This document shows, in pieces, positions 37,772 to 51,000 of a stretch of 64,000 bases of DNA. The DNA lies in assembly GCA_947561395.2 (NCBI GenBank), contig OX387193.1, positions 4,092,001 through 4,156,000 on the forward strand, read 5' to 3'. The position numbers were made by a program, and so were the translations under genes. Every line of letters begins with the position of its first letter. Within the stretch, counting starts at the first letter, position 1. The notes under the pieces were generated by a model, which had not been told where the DNA came from, searched no databases, and saw only the letters and a program-made list of their open reading frames with translations. Origin of the DNA: Buxus sempervirens. Lineage: Eukaryota > Streptophyta > Magnoliopsida > Buxales > Buxaceae.

Positions 37772-38739
37772 ATCTCCTCCGAATATTCCTCCTCTAAAAG
37801 CTCCTCTCTCATTTGTCCATTCCCAATGAACTCAGGTCCATTGGTTGAGCTCCAACAGCCTCCCAAACCGTTAGCCACATCAGCAACCCAATCCACGTTG
37901 GTTTCCTATTAGTGCCCAATTTAACCCTATAACAGATAAACCATTTGAGTGTTTGTGCAGGGTAATAAAGTAAATGCCCAGTGTGTGTACCTGTAACTTC
38001 TGCATTCTATTTTGTTTATAAATATATTACATCATATACTTACTGATAAAAAAAACTATCTTAATCATATTTCTTGCAATCTACAGTTTATTAATTGCAG
38101 GGTTGATGCCTATCCCTGATCTGATTATACAGTTTGAGAATGCATGCCAAAATGTTTCAGAGTTAGTCAGGTGTGCGTCTTGGATTTTTTTTTTCCAAAC
38201 AATAGTCAATAACAATTATTATTGGAATTTTTTTTAGTTCATAATGTGTTAAATCCATGAATGATTTTCCTTTTTCTTAATCCCAAGCTTTATTTTCTTC
38301 TGGTATTTCTGAGTGAATCTAAGAGTTTTCTATGTGGGGGTATTTAGTACTTCGTGATGTCATTATGGTTTAAATTTAATGTGCGGCGACTATCATTGGG
38401 TTTAATGATAAAAGCCTTAGGCTGTCAGAGTGAAACTTGTGGGTTTGAGTCTGACCACAGCTGCTTTGCACAAAAAATGCAGCTCTGTTGCCTGTTCACC
38501 CCTCCAGGGACTTTGCTTTTGCAGTCTGGGTGAGGATTTTTTCTTTTATTTATAACTTGTGCTTAATAATGACATTATTGGTGTGGTTTAAGATTTTAGT
38601 TCTTTATTGGAAAGCATATCTTTCTGCTAGAAAATTGTATTCAAGTCCAATGAGAAGTCTGGTATACTCAAGTATTTTCCTGAAATAATGCAAAATAATT
38701 AAATAACGACTATCTGTTTTGAATCTTTGCATGCATTCA
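37772..38739. other. Spacer with one exon-like segment and a possible SINE
   Basis: 38101-38170 (+) has an acceptor (AATTGCAG) and donor (GTGTGC) and one open frame reading MPIPDLIIQFENACQNVSEL; the family is not recognised. Around 38390-38520 the sequence GGGTTTGAGTCTG resembles a tRNA-type B box, with an A-box-like stretch upstream, which could be a SINE remnant. Neither call is strong. Confidence 0.3.
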
Positions 38740-39395
38740 CCATATTCTATGTAGGCGTAAATACAAAGCTCTATCCCCCCACATATGCACGATGTGCTGA
38801 GAGGCAAGACAGTCAAGTGACCATCTTCTTGTACATTGCTTTTTAGCTCCCAAAATATGGAGTTTATTCCTTGTCAGGTTTGGTGTTCATGGGTGATGCT
38901 ATTATCTTTCAATCAGCTTCAAGAGCAGTGGATATTTCATGGTTTGGGGCGTAAGGGTGATACTATGTATTAGTTCCTTCTTTTTGCCATATGGTGGAGT
39001 ATTTGGCTGGAAAGGAATAAACAGATTTCTGGAAACATAAAATCCAGCTTTTCAGCCATTCTGGATAATATCATAGGGCTTGTAGCATTTTGGTGTAGCG
39101 AACTCTCTGGTTTTAGACCCACTTATTAGATTTTGCAAGGGCCTGGTCAGCATTGTGTCAGATTCCAAGTTGAAAGGATAGTATCAACATGGTGTGGAAA
39201 CCTCTAGAAGAAGGGTTTATTAAACTAAACATTGAGACAATATCTTTTGGGAATACCGGGCCTGCAGGAATTGGAGTGTTTTAGGATCATGAAGGGAGGA
39301 TTATCCAATGCTTTTCAGGGCTGATGGGGGAGAGAGATGCCTTATATGCTGAAGCATCAGCCTTACTTATGGGAATCCAGTTGGCGAAACTGTAA
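38740..39395 (+). mobile_element. LINE remnant: reverse-transcriptase zinc-binding tail and RNase H
   Basis: Degenerate frames read HLLVHCFLAPKIW and FAIWWSIWLERNKQI, the hallmark C-terminal part of plant L1-type LINE proteins. These are followed by GNTGPAGIGVF and LYAEASALLMGIQLAKL of the plant RNase H domain. Several stops interrupt it. It is cut at about 39390, where a different element begins. Confidence 0.7.
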
Positions 39396-39630
39396 CGACT
39401 CGGAACCAAGTTTGCCCCTCCAAGGCCCGACCCGTCCCAGACTGTGGCAAGTGGGCCAATTACTTGATAAAATGCGGAGAATTTTAAAACTTTTTCCTAA
39501 CGAGTGCAAGTGTTAAGACAATTTATGCTGTGCATATCAAAAGTGTGTTCTATATATATATGAGATGTAATAAAACACATGAGCTTGGTTACAAAATGAC
39601 GGGTGACTATATCACTCCAGAGACAAAGAC
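39391..39630 (+). mobile_element. Possible LTR 5' fragment
   Basis: TGTAACGACTCGG resembles the start of a Ty3/gypsy LTR and begins abruptly inside the LINE RNase H frame. No matching end or target duplication was found, and it runs into Copia gag sequence. Confidence 0.3.
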
Positions 39631-41771
39631 TTCACTCTTGAAGACTTTCAAGCCGAGCTCTTGAGCTTTGAATCACTTCTGGAAAATCACCATACTCCCA
39701 CATCTGATCACCACTTTGCCTTTGTCGCTACAAAAGGCAAAACGTCTACTTTTATGAAGAAGCCAAAACCACAAGGCAGTACTCCAAGACCTCAATCTGA
39801 TCGTGTGCAACAGAGGACCAACACTGCAAACTCCAATCTTGCTCCACATCAAGTGCAATCGAACAATAGTAGCAGACCAGTTTGTCAAATCTGTGGCAGA
39901 ACAGGCCACATAGCACTTGACTGCTATTCGAGGTTGAATTTTTCTTACCAAGGCCGCCTACCTCCCGCTGATCTTGCAGCCATGGCAGCTGAAGCTAATT
40001 CCTCCTATGAACAACAAGTCTGGTATGCAGATAGTGGAGCCAACACTCATATCAATGCCAATGTAGCAAATCTTGCGACCCCAGAGCCCTATGAAGGTCA
40101 AGATACTGTCACAGTAGGCAAGGGCTCAGGTTTGATGATCCAAAACATTGGTTCTAACTCCCTTCATTTAGCCAATTCCTCCTTTTCACTTAACCATATC
40201 CTACATTGTCCAGATGCATCTACCAATCTTCTTTCAATAAATAAATTCTGTGTAGACAATGATTGCTATTTTGTGCTAACTGGAGATGATTTTTGCGTGA
40301 AGGAGAACAAGACAGGGAGGTTGCTATTCCACGGACTGGTTGAGAATGGACTCTATCCACTTGCAGGCCAAAAGGATTCTTCAAATAAACTTCACTGTCT
40401 GACTGCAGAAATAGGAACCAAGACTACGTTGGAAACCTGGCATTGTAGACTAGGTCATCCATCCAAGTCAGTTTTAGATCATTTGTGTCGTTCTCATTAT
40501 CTCAAAATAAGTGACTCCTCCAATAAAACAAAATTCTGCTCAGCTTGCCCTCTTGGAAAAACTAAGCAGTTACCTTTTTTCGGATTCTAGTAGGAAAAGT
40601 ACTCGACCTCTAGCTCTTATACATTCAGATGTTTGGGTATCTCCAGTACCTTCAGTTGGTGGCTATAGATTCTATGTCTTATTTGCCGATGATTATTCTA
40701 GATTCTCATGGATGTATCCTTTGAGATACAAATTTGAAGTATTTGCTATTTTTATGAAATACAAGGGAAAATCTATTTTCTTGCAAAATTCAGCAAATAC
40801 AAATTGATAATGGAAGAGAATATTTGTCTCATGAATTCAAAGAATTTTTATCAAAACATGGGATCTTTCATAGGTTGACATGTCCATATACCTCTCAGCA
40901 AAATGGAATTGCTGAGAGAAAACATAGGCATATAAAAGAAATGGGCTTAACTCACTTAGCCACAGCTCACCTACCAAATACATACTGGGTTGATGCCTTT
41001 TTCACATCAATATATTTGATTAATAGATTACCCACAACAGTTTTGAAAAACCTCACACCATATTATCTGTTATATAAGAGACTACCTCATTACTCTGATT
41101 TAAGAGTTTTTTGATGCTCTTGTTTTCATCTATTAAAACCCTATGAACCACACAAGCTGTCCTTCCATAGCAAGCAATGTGTTTTCTTAGGGTATGCCAG
41201 TCAACAGAAAGGTTATAGGTGTTTAGACTTAAACACAGGCCGTGTGTATGTGTCAAGACATGTGATCTTTAATGAAGATTTCTTTCCAACATCAAATAGA
41301 AGTTCAAACTCACAAGTCTCAAAGAGTGACATGCCGCCTGGTAAGATTCCTTCTATAACTTTCACTCCATTTTCATAACAGTTTTTACTGTCTAACCATT
41401 CACCTACAGGGACCATTCCCACAATGTCTCCTGATTCATCTAACCCCACACAAGCACCTCTCAATCCAGAAAATACTCTGGATTTGCCTGCACAAGAGTC
41501 TCCTAATATGTCTCACCCATCTCCTTCTTTGGTACAGCCTCAAACTGAGCCTTCTCAAAATAATATTTCTCACCAAGGCATCATAACACGTTCCAAAACT
41601 GGACATTCCAAGCCTAAACAATTTCCCGACTATAAAACCTTCTATTCCACACGTCATCCTCTTCAAGTTTTGTCTAGTGTTTTTCATGAATCTGAGCCAT
41701 CATGCTTCACACAAGCAGTTCTTAACCAAGATTGGCGTGCTGCTATGGGTCGTGAAATATATTATGGATGA
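39631..41771 (+). pseudogene. Ty1/Copia retrotransposon fragment: gag end, protease, integrase
   Basis: An old element lacking both LTRs. In order: C-terminal gag with zinc knuckle CQICGRTGHIALDC, protease (WYADSGANTHI), the pre-integrase zinc motif (WHCRLGHPS ... CSACPLGK), integrase with the D-D-E set at HSDVW, DNGREY and NGIAERKH, and the spacer before reverse transcriptase (DWRAAMGREI). The frame is broken near 40585-40600, near 40807 and by a stop near 41113, with more stops at about 41380. Reverse transcriptase and RNase H are absent. The missing gag N-terminus is the part found, in opposite orientation, at 55860-56225. Confidence 0.9.
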
Positions 41772-42449
41772 AATAATGGAATGTTAATGAGGTATGTCGG
41801 CATATTTTCTTTCTTAATGATGTATGGAGGGACCAAACTAGAGCAGGGAAGGAGGAAGGATTGAATTGGCAGGAATATATTAGAACCAAAAATTTTCATA
41901 ATAAGTCTGGTTATGTCCATCCATGTAGGATGCAACTTTTTTTCAAATGGATCATGGCTGAAGCATTGGCAATACTTGATGCTGTGGAGGTTCTGAAAAT
42001 TGATCATGTCTATTATATATGGTAAATTAACCATGGGTAAGAACTTGAGGATTACTTTGCACAAAGAATTAGGGATGGATGGTTCAAGTGTAGAGGTGTT
42101 CTGAGAGTGTTGGATGATACCCAAGGGAAGGTTCTGGACAATATAATTTGAAGAAAACCTCTACTTTATCAGGCTTTCATTTGTTAGAAAATGATATTTC
42201 ATGTCATCCTAAAATAGTTATTGGGTCAGATTAGCTAGTGACTAGATTTGAACCTTGATGTTTTTGTGCCAAAATCTTAGCTCAGAATTGCAACAAATTA
42301 GTTAATTCTTGTCAAAAAGAGGAGTTTGGATTGGGATGCACCAGCTTCTAATGGAATGAAAAAACATAAAATATATGATTATGTTAATTATCTTGTTCAA
42401 TCTCTGCCTTTATTTCTGTGTGCAAACCTAAAATGCAATTCTAAATCAG
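41772..42449. other. Spacer between Copia fragment and ABIL exons
   Basis: No supported gene. Degenerate frames at about 41810-42150 resemble transposon protein but no family is assignable. The first ABIL exons are expected here or upstream but are not recognisable. Confidence 0.4.
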
Positions 42450-45400
42450 GGTACTGGAGAACTTGAAAGATTATGCAGTACGTGCCCTTGTCAATGCTGT
42501 TGATCACCTAGGCACTGTTGCATACAAACTAACAGATCTCTTTGACCAACAAACATCGGATATCTCTACCATGGAATTAAAAGTTTCATCTCTCAACCAG
42601 GTAATTTCTTGATAAATTGCCTGTAAGCAGATCTTCTTCAGAATATATATGCATGTGTGTGGGTGTGTGGGAACATGGATGGAAGCTGTTCTAATGTCTT
42701 GTTAATATTAGAAATTGCTTGCCTGCAAAACATACGTGGACAAAGAAGGATTGAGGCAGCAGAAAATGTTGACATTTATGCCAAGACATCACAAACATTA
42801 CATTTTACCAAGTATGACATGTCATTAGTTTCATTTGCAAGTGCCTTCAAAGACACATTGTAATCCTTCTTTTTCTAAAATTTCAATCTAGATACTGTCA
42901 ACAAGAGGGTGCATTTTAGTCCTCAGATACAGACTGATGGCAGACAAATTCATATCCAATCTGGATCACGCATTCATCCTTCAGGTACCTTGCTTACTTA
43001 TTACTTGGACACATTTTATTGTCTTTGATATTATGTTTTGCATATTATGTGGAAAAAAGATAAAATAATGGGAAAGAAAGAAAAGGAATGAGGATGCAAT
43101 TAAGTCTATATTTTTTTAGGTACTCCAGCATCAAACACTCTTTCTTGGCATTTGGCCTCAGAAACCAAACCTAGCTTTAATGGGACTCCAAATGTGTCTG
43201 TGAGGTGAGTTTGTAGATTCTTATTTTAGTTTTTCTTTTTCCATGAAATGATAATTATGTCCAACTGTATTTTTATGTTCTATAGGATTAAAAAAAAAAT
43301 TTTTTTGTGCAGCAGTGGAGACATAAAATATTTGGGAACAACTGATGGGATCTTCCATGTTATGGGTATATTCGCTCGGTTGTATTTGCCTTTGTCTATG
43401 TCTATCTATATCTATATGTAATTATGTATACCTATTCCTGTACTGTTAATGATTGCATGAGCTATCATAAGTGCTTTTTGAAATTTCTATAGCCCAAACA
43501 ACCATATTTTAGAGAGGGATTTTGAATCTTTTGTTTTGTTTAGGATTCTCATAGACCATGTTTCTAGTCCTATTTAGACTCCTAAATCAATAAAACAAAC
43601 ATTAAAGAAAAGAGAGCTCTATTGTTGTATAGCTATTTTTTTTAATCTAATAATGAGAAGAAAGGTATAAATATATAAAATTCATCACTTTTAATTACAG
43701 CCATAAATAACATTCCTAATGCTTGTTTCTAAATTCTAGGGACATATAAAGGACCTTGGCGTATATTCAGACATAGAAAGATCTAAAAGTAGTAGGAAAC
43801 ACCCAAAATACCTTCTAGCCCAACAATTACAAATCTGTTCGAAACTATATATGAGTTTTCTTAAATATTAAACTCTTACATATTTTAATTGTTTAATATG
43901 CAGAGAAATGCTCAAAATGTTCAAAATAAGGGCTAAAGAGTATAGATCCTCTAAAATTTCTAGACAGATTTATATAAATTATTCTGATTCAAGTACTTCG
44001 TGATAAATAAAACTTTCATATATTCCAAAATAACCTAATATTTTAAGATATTCCAAAAATAAATCAGAAAATAATATATATTCTGGTTTGTTAATTACTT
44101 ATTTCTTTTTAAAATAATTAACCTTTTTATTTAGCACTTTAAACTCTGCCAGTGTTTGCTTTTATTGTTGTATCTTTTATGTGCTGCTGGTCCCAAGCCT
44201 GAAGAAAGGAGGAGGGCTGCGTTAGGTTAGCAGCTGGTGTAAAACACTTGCTAAATCTAAACATTTAGCACTTTAAAAAAGATTGCTAAAAAGATTAAGA
44301 AAGAGTTAGGTCCAGTGAAAATTTCTATTTGCAGGGGCCATTCTCAAGTGCTAGTATAGTATGAATAAAATTAGTATATAAGAAGGACATTCACAATTGC
44401 TAGTATAGTATGAATAAAATTAGTATCTCATGTTATATATTTTTCAGATGCCAAAGAGGCTGTCCTGTCAAAGTCTGCAGCAGATCATTTTCAGTTGGCT
44501 AGTGGATGTCCCGCTTCTGGGGCAGTTCTGAAAACCTTTGGTGTCACACAAAAGGTAATGTCAAAAACTGACAACAAACAATTCCAACATGCTCCACATT
44601 CTCCTAGGAATATGATTGATATTCTATACTGGAGGGGAAATAATTTTATTCTTGACTTGTTTTTGTTCCACTGGTTTTTTTTTTTTTTTGCATATTCGTG
44701 TATTTTATGGTTTTATCTGGTTGCAGATTGTATATGTTATGTATAAGGATAACTTTTGGCAGCATCTCCAGTTAAAACCTGGATCAAGACTGCAATCACC
44801 AGAAGCACTGGAAAACTCTGGCCATCTATATGTATCTGAACAAAAATATGCTAAGATTCAATATTTGTCTTTAAATATCCTCTTTGATGTTTAGTTTGAA
44901 GATCATATCAATTCTGTTGGCGATGGAAAAACATGACACAGGACAGTGGGGTCTTATGGCCACTTTAAATTTAGTTTTCCCTTCAAATAGAAATCAGAAA
45001 CATGTCCTTGTCCAACATGAACGTGTCATGTCTCAAGAGACTAACCGTAACATATTTTTTTTCCCTACTAAATGCAATCTGCTCTATTTGTTTACTGCTA
45101 GACTGCTTATCTGATGTTAGAGTGACTGCATTTGTCATGTGAAATATCCCTATGGTGATAAAACTTTCAATTAAGCTTGTTGAGCCATTTCTCCATGCAT
45201 GTTTTTACAGTTAATACTAAAGTATATGTGGATTTTTCCATGATTAGCGATCCAACTGCTCAGTGACCCAGTATATATGTTTGCCTCTAACAGAGGTGTA
45301 ATCACATATTCCGATACTGCTCTTTCGCTTGTGTCACTGTCTTTAATTGAACTTGAGGAACTGGAACTCATGAACTTCATTTTTCCAGGGCTCTTCTCAG

Positions 45401-45538
45401 GGTTCCAAACCAGTGACGCCATTCAGGTCCTTCGACAACCAAAAGCATCGACAGATTGTGCGTGCCCCTGTTCGCAGTAAAAGCCTGTTTTCTTTCTTTG
45501 TCAAGCAGAAACCACCTAAGCCAAAAACTAAACATTGA
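42450..45538 (+). pseudogene. ABIL1: ABI-1-like (ABIL) WAVE-complex subunit, 5'-truncated
   Basis: Seven exons with consistent phases: 42450-42600, 42712-42811, 42892-42984, 43120-43204, 43313-43365, 44448-44554, 45389-45538 (TGA). Diagnostic segments are LKDYAVRALVNAVDHLGTVA, LACKTYVDKEGLRQQ, PRHHKHYILP, NKRVHFSPQIQTD and the basic C-terminus SFFVKQKPPKPKTK. ABIL proteins are subunits of the SCAR/WAVE complex, which activates ARP2/3 actin nucleation at the cell cortex. All visible exons are open with good GT-AG sites. The N-terminal exons (the conserved NYDEVSM-type start) are not found upstream, where LINE and Copia debris sit. It is therefore a 5'-truncated gene, or one whose first exons lie far away beyond the window's inserted repeats. 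Confidence 0.82.
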
Positions 45539-48046
45539 AGCAAATCAAAGACGGAGTCGGTATACTCTCCTTGAGCACAGTCTGCAGCTGTAGACCGGTC
45601 TTCAATGGTCCATGGGTAAAAATTTCAGTAACCAAATGGTGTGGCTGATCTAGGTCATCTGTGGCCATCTCAACGAGCCAATCTTACAGTCTTCTCTTGT
45701 TATTAGGCCTTATTTGTGGTTTTTTTTCCTCTTGTTCGAAAAATAATTTACTGCCCACGCATAATTTTGCTTCCCAGCCAACTACGGAGGATTTTCTAGC
45801 TATGCTTCTTTCATGTCATTATATCCTCTTATCGGCTGCAAAGCAAAACTCTGCTTTGGCAAGGCAAAAAAAGGAGCTTTTTGCCGCTTGGCATTGTTCT
45901 GTTAAACTTAAATTGTATAGCATAAATGGAAGATGATTGGCAGATAAATGGATTTTTTCAGATCTGGCTTTTCCTTGTCACTTTTTAAGAATTTCTTTGC
46001 CGAACGAGTTGATTATTTATCCTGTCAAGTTAATTCATTCAGAAAATTATACTAACCTCCATTTTGGTTTCTGATAACTGGAAATACCTATCCTGAGGTT
46101 TGTGAAATAACAATAACCTCCCTTCTATTATTATGTACTGCATATAGGAACCCTATTTTGGTGGGCTTTTGTACTGATGTTAAAATTTGAATGTGTTTCT
46201 GTGAATTTATCCTTTCTTAATACAAGAAGTTTAAGATTTTGAAAATTTTTTATGACAAAAGATGATTTTTTAAGGTTTGTAAATAGCAATAATCAATTTA
46301 AAAATTATGGGTGGTTTAATGATTTAAAATTTTAAAATTATTATTACTTTAGATATAAAATAATGCGGGATTGGTATTGCCTTAATTGGGTTTGGGGCGG
46401 GTTAAGGTTTAGCCCAACCCACCCCAACCTCGCCATGAATCTGACATTTGTTAATTAAAGTATTATTTTATATGTTTAAAATATTGATTTAATATATGTC
46501 ATATATAAAAAATACATTTTTCTTGAATAAATATATTATTAATTAGTATGTTATATTTAAAAAAACATTTGCAAACTTTTTTGATACAACTGGGTTAACC
46601 CATGACCCAACCTGTTAACAAACAATTAGGACGGGGTCAGGTTTGGCATTTGCAAAACCCTTATAAGGCGGGTTCGGATTTACCAAAACCCGCCCGGTTG
46701 TCTTGTCATCCTTACAAGAGCACGGCCACAGTATCTGGGCCGGGCCGCTCGTTTGGTTTGCCCTCCTCGGATCAAGGGGTATTTTGGTAAGATGATATGA
46801 AACAACGAGCCCGGGCGGCAGATTTACCGACTCGGTCCAGTCCGCTTTGGAATCTCCTCTGACATCATTAGTGGGCGTGTCTGGGAAATTTTCAGAGCGA
46901 AAGGGCAAGCGCCATTGTTATTCAAGAACTCGTTCTTCGTGTCATGAGAAGCACAAGGGAGAGAAGTGAAAAATGAAAAAACTTCACGCTCGTATTTGAT
47001 TCTTCTTCTGTAACGCCTGTCAGGTATTAGGTTTATAACCATCTTTTCTTTCCCACTTTTCTGATTTTTTGAAATTTCAGTTACGGTGAACCGTAGATCT
47101 GTTCAGAAACGTTATCCAATTGACGGTTGTAGAGCATTTCGAATTTGGTTCTGTTGACGGTAATCGACTCTCCTTATCGAATTTTGCTACTGTACTTCAA
47201 TAGGCTTGAAATATATATCCGATTCATTGTTCTGCAGAATTCAGTTTTGTTTATAAAGTGCATGGTTGAGTTTTTGGACAAGCCCCAATTCTGTTTGCTG
47301 TGGCTATGTTTCTAAAACTGTGGGCACGTCTAGCTTCAGATAAGGATAATGGAATCAGTTTATGAAGGCACCAAGCCGATGTTTAGGTCATCTGAGTCAT
47401 GACTATTTGAAGAGTGATCTGACCCTGGAGATTTGTGAGGAGAAGTTGATAATTTACACGCAGAGAAAGAAGGAGAATTTTTAAGTCTTATTTGGGTTTA
47501 CATCAGCTTTGGAAATCAACTGGTTTCAAAGTTGCACCGAAATTAAAAACCATGCAAACCTTGATTTGTTCGAGTTCAAAAGCATATGGAATTGACTTGT
47601 TGAATGAATGGAACTCTTTTATCTATAATTTGATGATGATTGAATAGAAAGCATTGCTAAGCAGTCATTCACCCAGATCTGAAGTAATTGATAGAAGCCA
47701 AGTGAAGCTTTCAAACAGACATCTTACATACATTTTATTTGTGGATTAGAAATTCTTACATTGTAACAATAATCAATAAAGTTTCCAATTGCATCTGATA
47801 AATGATATTTATAGTTTCTGGATGTTGTAATTTATATTTAATCAATTTGCATGGATTTTTTTCTTTTTCTTAAAATAACATCTTGTAATTTTATAGCACT
47901 TTCATTACAATATGATTTTGGTCTCATTTTTTAGCCATGTCAAATGTCTAATGGCACAATTTGAAGACAATCTTCAAAGTGGAATCTTAAAGTAGTCAAT
48001 TACCCATGACTAAAGGTCTTATTGTTTGTGTTGCTTGCAGGAGAAG
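45539..48046. other. Intergenic region with probable WDR91-like 5' UTR/promoter
   Basis: AT-rich after the ABIL stop, with a GC-rich stretch at about 46370-46900 that includes repeated CCCAACCC motifs. Since the WDR91-like coding start lies 7 bases after an acceptor (TTGCTTGCAG), a noncoding first exon must lie upstream, most likely near 46890-47050 where the region turns GC-rich. No other gene is supported. Confidence 0.45.
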
Positions 48047-51000
48047 ATGGAAAACATGCAGTATGCAGAGGAGCTTGTCAGGGAGTTTCTTGTATTTAGG
48101 GGGTTTACAAATACTCTACAAGCTTTTGAGACAGAATTATCCTCAGATGTTGGTAAAGGATTTCAAGTGGATAAGATCTTGGACTTAATATTCTTGGTAT
48201 ATGTGCCAAAATTTCAGGCAGAAAAATTAGTCGGTTTGCTTAATTTTTTCAAGCAGTGCTTCTCATTGTCCACTGATACAGTACTTACTGCTACCTTGTC
48301 CAAATTAGAGGTCTCAGTTCTACGTTACTATATTGTCCATGCTATACGGTCAGGAAGAATAGACAAAGTAGTAGAGTTCTTTGAAATGAATGGCAATGAT
48401 TTGTTGCAAAGAGGACAAGATTGGACTCCATGGTTTGGTAGGTTTCGCTTTTGTTTTCTCTCTCTCTCTCTCTCTCTCTCCCCCCCTTCTTTCTTTTCAT
48501 TTTGTGTTGTTGTTTTCCCTTGAATTCTTTTCCTTTTCAACTTATATTAATGAAGATTTCATGCAGCCATTCCATATTTGAAGAATCCAAGTTCAGATCC
48601 TCAGTTTCGTGTTTACTTTTCAAGGGAGTGGTTTGATGCCTTGCATCTTTCACTTAGAAATTTCTTAAGTGAGGTCTTCAACAGTACTCATATCCTTTTA
48701 TATGATTCTTCCCCTGGTCTTTCTATTGAAGGTTCTAAATTGCACTTGATATATAGTTTGTCAAATCCCCAGTGTTGCTTTTACTAGTGTTCCTGTTATA
48801 ACAACATATAGAGAATTTCCAATATTACTGAGTTATTTGTAATTGTTTACTAATTGAGGTGAATTTTGTTCTATTAAATGGATTATTTTAGACTAAGTAT
48901 AAATCATCTCTACTAAAAAACTTGTCTCTTTTGTTTGAGTCTTGAGCTGTGCTATATCGTGCAGTGTTAGAAGTTTCAATATCCAGCTTGATAATGAATC
49001 TTGTCATGGAAAAATATTAGCAATATACCTTTTGGTAGGCCTGTATGTAATCTTCACAGGAATTTATTGATGGTATTATTATTATAAAAGGACTAAAAAA
49101 ATATTATAATACATTTTTATAAGGCATGTTAACTTTTTTTTTTAAAAAAAATTGTAAAATCAGCAAAAGAATTGGCTTGGGTGCAACCCTGCTGGATCAT
49201 TATTGGGTATGTCCTATGGTTTTAAATATTTTTGTTTTTCTCCTAGATGAATACAATATTTAGATCTTTCTCGGAATGCGATTGGTTTCTAAGATCACTT
49301 CCACCTTAGGCATTTTACTAGTTAGTCCCAATAAAGCCCCCGGATGGGTTTTTTATTTTTTATTTTTAATGAGGCCCTTGGTAACAAGACATAAAGAGTC
49401 CTTTGATTATTTAAATTTCATTTTACAGAATAAAACTAAATTCAATTCAAACTGAACTAAATGATAGATAAACAAATTGAAATCTATTGAAATACTGTAC
49501 AACAAAGAAGGATGAGATGAATTGTATCAATATCAGATTTGTTTGTATATAATTAAAAGATACTTTTCTTGATTTCTTCTGTAAGGATCTAACTTCTCCA
49601 ATTTGTGTCTTTGTTCGTAGTTGGGAGTTCTTGTGATATGATTGATTGGTGACCCAGGAAGGAAGTCTTTTCAATATTCCTTGATTTCAAGGAGATACTT
49701 CAATAATGTAAAAAATTGAACAAATGGAGCAAAGCCAGCTATCAGAATCACACCAGTTACCATCACATTTCAAATGTGATGCTATAACCTCAAAGCTAAG
49801 TAAGCTCACATAACAGAAATTGTGCTTGCGCATAGGAACTCAGTAAACCACTAGGATATGAGCTATTAACTATTTATCATAATTAAATTGAAAAATTAAT
49901 ATGAATTTAGAAAGAAAAGAAAAGAATGATTCTAAGTTCTATTGAATATTATATAACATATAATAGTGTAACAATATAGAACTTAGATGAAATAGTTTTT
50001 TTATATATATATTTTAGATATTTAATTTTCATATAGTAACAGCAGATCGACCCTAACCTAAGGAAAGGATAAGAACAAAGATTAAGGATGAGGATGCAGT
50101 CCAGATCATAATGAGACATCCTTTTGGTTTCATTCATAAAAGTCAGTCCAATGATGAAAAAAATGGAAGAAGAAGAATCCGCTGTTCGAGTATTCCAAAT
50201 GATGCTGAAAAAATGAGAGGAAGAGAGGCACATATATTTGTCATATCTATCTAAATTGAATTGCAGATACATATGATTGGTAGCATGAATCTATTCTGCC
50301 ATTTGATGCCTTCAGAGATCAACCCATGACATCTCCATGGTGAGGTGGTGGCATTTTGTTCAATAAAATTAAGATAATGAAACTATCTCTTACAAAATAT
50401 TTAGTTATTCACTTATTTATTTTTTGGTCTAGGACTTCAATTTTGTAGTGATTTTGTGATTAATAGGTTAACATTCTTGGAAGTACTTCACTATGTTTAC
50501 ATCAGATAAAGTTGTTTATCTTAATAATAAAACTCTCTCAATTGTTATACTACAACACCATCTGGCCATCCTTTACGATTACACCTAGAACTTTCCTTAA
50601 CTGCCAACTTACGCATCCCTGCACTATTAAAAATCAGTTCTGAGAAGAATGCTATCAAGCGACTCAAGAAAGACATCAAGCAACTTAACCTTAAGTTGTC
50701 ACAGCTCCAGGCTTTATTAGAGGAAAAGGAGGCCCAGTTGCGACAGACTAGAATGTAAGAAATATTTTATTTTGGCATCCCTCTCCTGATTACTGTAATT
50801 ATATTACTCTGTTGCTTTAATTAAATGTTGATGCTACAATTCTACTTAGTTCTGCTTCACCAGCTCCGGATACAAGCATGCTCCAAAAGAAAAACTCTAC
50901 AAATATAATATCTGAGACACCAGGTAGGGGTGTTCATGAAGAAAATAACCTTTTGTCAAGCGGGTCACAAAGACAAGTCAGGGTTCCAGACTGGGATGTT

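Noticed and set aside
6705..45538. Idea that myosin XI and ABIL form an actin-related gene cluster
   Set aside because: The myosin pieces are broken and duplicated fragments, ABIL is truncated, and transposons separate them; proximity is best explained by chance.
46602..46908. ORFs on both strands upstream of the WDR91-like gene
   Set aside because: GC-rich promoter-like region with no protein similarity.
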